A stretch of DNA of 8,485 nucleotides, from the NCBI GenBank assembly GCA_024763595.1, contig JANTFK010000119.1:1-8485 (forward strand), written 5' to 3'. The position numbers and the translations under genes were made by a program. Under the pieces are notes generated by a model that had not been told where the DNA came from, did not search any database, and saw only the letters and a list, made by a program, of their open reading frames with translations. Of the stretch, positions 8,015 through 8,485 are shown piece after piece. The number at the start of each line of letters is the position of its first letter. Position 1 is the first letter of the stretch. The stretch comes from Bacteroidales bacterium (lineage in GTDB: Bacteria; Bacteroidota; Bacteroidia; Bacteroidales; GCA-2748055).

Positions 8015-8021
8015 TTCCTCT

Positions 8022-8037
8022 TTAATACAGCTGTTAA
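8022..8037. promoter_or_regulatory. Imperfect palindrome around CAGCTG in the 46-bp intergenic gap
   Basis: The stretch reads TTAAT-ACAGCTG-TTAA: a perfect 8-bp core palindrome ACAGCTGT (8027-8034) flanked by TTAA on each side, with one extra T on the left. It overlaps the stop codon of the glycosidase-like gene and precedes the propeller/toroid gene. It could be an operator or a small mRNA hairpin, but such short AT-rich palindromes arise by chance, and no -10/-33 Bacteroidota promoter is evident next to it. Confidence 0.15.
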
Positions 8038-8485
8038 AAATCCAATGCTCCCAGGAGGGATTTACCTGTCCAGTTTGCTTCGGCCACAGGGTAGAGGCTG
8101 TGGTCAAATCCGGCCCAGGCCGTATGCATCATCCCGGTAAAACGGGATCCGTACTTTTTACCCTCCTCCATGATATCCAGGATATTGGCCGGTTCAAACC
8201 ATACCACTCCTCCTGTCCGGTAACCGCGCTCCAGGTAAAAACGGAGCTGTTTCCGGGTTTGAGCCCTGTCGCTGTGGTAGACAGCCACATAGTTCCAGTC
8301 GTGGACCAGGATATCAGGTGGCAGGCCCTCAACGGCACCTTCCACCCCCAGCATGGGAGCATTTTGATAATCGTTGAAAAGGTCACCCCAGATGCACACT
8401 TCAACATCCGGACCATATTTTCTGATGAGCCGGTAAACCCTGTTGATCTGGTCAATCATCATCTCTTTATTGCTCATTTTTCGGG
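8034..8485 (-). CDS. Glycosidase-like TIM-barrel protein, C-terminal fragment (5' end outside window)
   Basis: The frame stays open past the ATG at 8477 to the window edge, and the sequence begins in the middle of a fold, so this is the last 150 or so residues of a larger protein. Numbering from the ATG at 8477, an amphipathic helix (MMIDQINRVYRLIRKYG) leads into the strand VEVCIWGDLF (about 26-35). Then come PDILVHDWNY (about 54-63), a helix rich in Arg and Lys, the strand GGVVWFEPANI (about 89-99), and finally GSRFTGMMHTAWAGFD (about 110-125). This alternation of strand-borne Trp/Asp with a terminal GMMxTxW block resembles the last strands of the TIM barrel in GH20-like hexosaminidases and related uncharacterised sugar hydrolases. 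Catalytic residues would be upstream, so neither family nor substrate is certain. It lies 46 bp before the propeller/toroid gene and probably in the same operon. Confidence 0.6.
   Translation of the reverse strand, partial: RKMSNKEMMIDQINRVYRLIRKYGPDVEVCIWGDLFNDYQNAPMLGVEGAVEGLPPDILVHDWNYVAVYHSDRAQTRKQLRFYLERGYRTGGVVWFEPANILDIMEEGKKYGSRFTGMMHTAWAGFDHSLYPVAEANWTGKSLLGALDF

Overview
The window looks like part of a polysaccharide utilisation locus (PUL) from a member of the Bacteroidota. The diagnostic evidence is a tandem SusC/SusD pair: a TonB-dependent outer-membrane glycan importer followed by its surface glycan-binding lipoprotein. Supporting signs are Sec or lipoprotein signal peptides on the genes whose 5' ends are visible, and start codons mostly without a Shine-Dalgarno sequence. 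Base composition looks balanced rather than AT-rich. That suggests an environmental Bacteroidales/Marinilabiliales-like lineage more than a gut Bacteroides, but this is only an impression.

Layout. Plus strand: the C-terminal roughly 840 codons of a SusC-like receptor (entering from the left edge, stop at 2531), then after 20 bp a complete SusD-like lipoprotein (2552-4225). Minus strand, tail-to-tail with the pair across only 32 bp, lies a three-gene collinear run read right to left. It consists of the C-terminal end of a glycosidase-like TIM-barrel protein (8485-8034, entering from the right edge), a secreted protein with an N-terminal regulator-type beta-propeller and a C-terminal alpha/alpha-toroid-like half (7987-5801), and a secreted TolB-like propeller protein resembling the YidR/DUF3748 family (5787-4258). 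Gaps of 46 bp and 13 bp suggest one operon. No stretch longer than 300 bases lacks a gene. I see no tRNA, rRNA, CRISPR array, insertion sequence or integrase.

How it may work together (inference). The minus-strand enzymes and propeller proteins would act in the periplasm or at the surface on a glycan that the SusCD complex binds and imports. The target glycan cannot be read from this window, because no enzyme with a well-known specificity is complete.

The most interesting points are: (i) an in-frame 18-bp/hexapeptide tandem expansion just after the signal peptide of the DUF3748-like protein, apparently copied from the first propeller strand; (ii) a second Gly/Ser-rich repeat insertion in the same protein; (iii) the fusion of a sensor-type propeller to an alpha/alpha-toroid in one secreted protein; and (iv) an in-frame TGA between a GAGG-preceded ATG and the usable start of that fusion gene.
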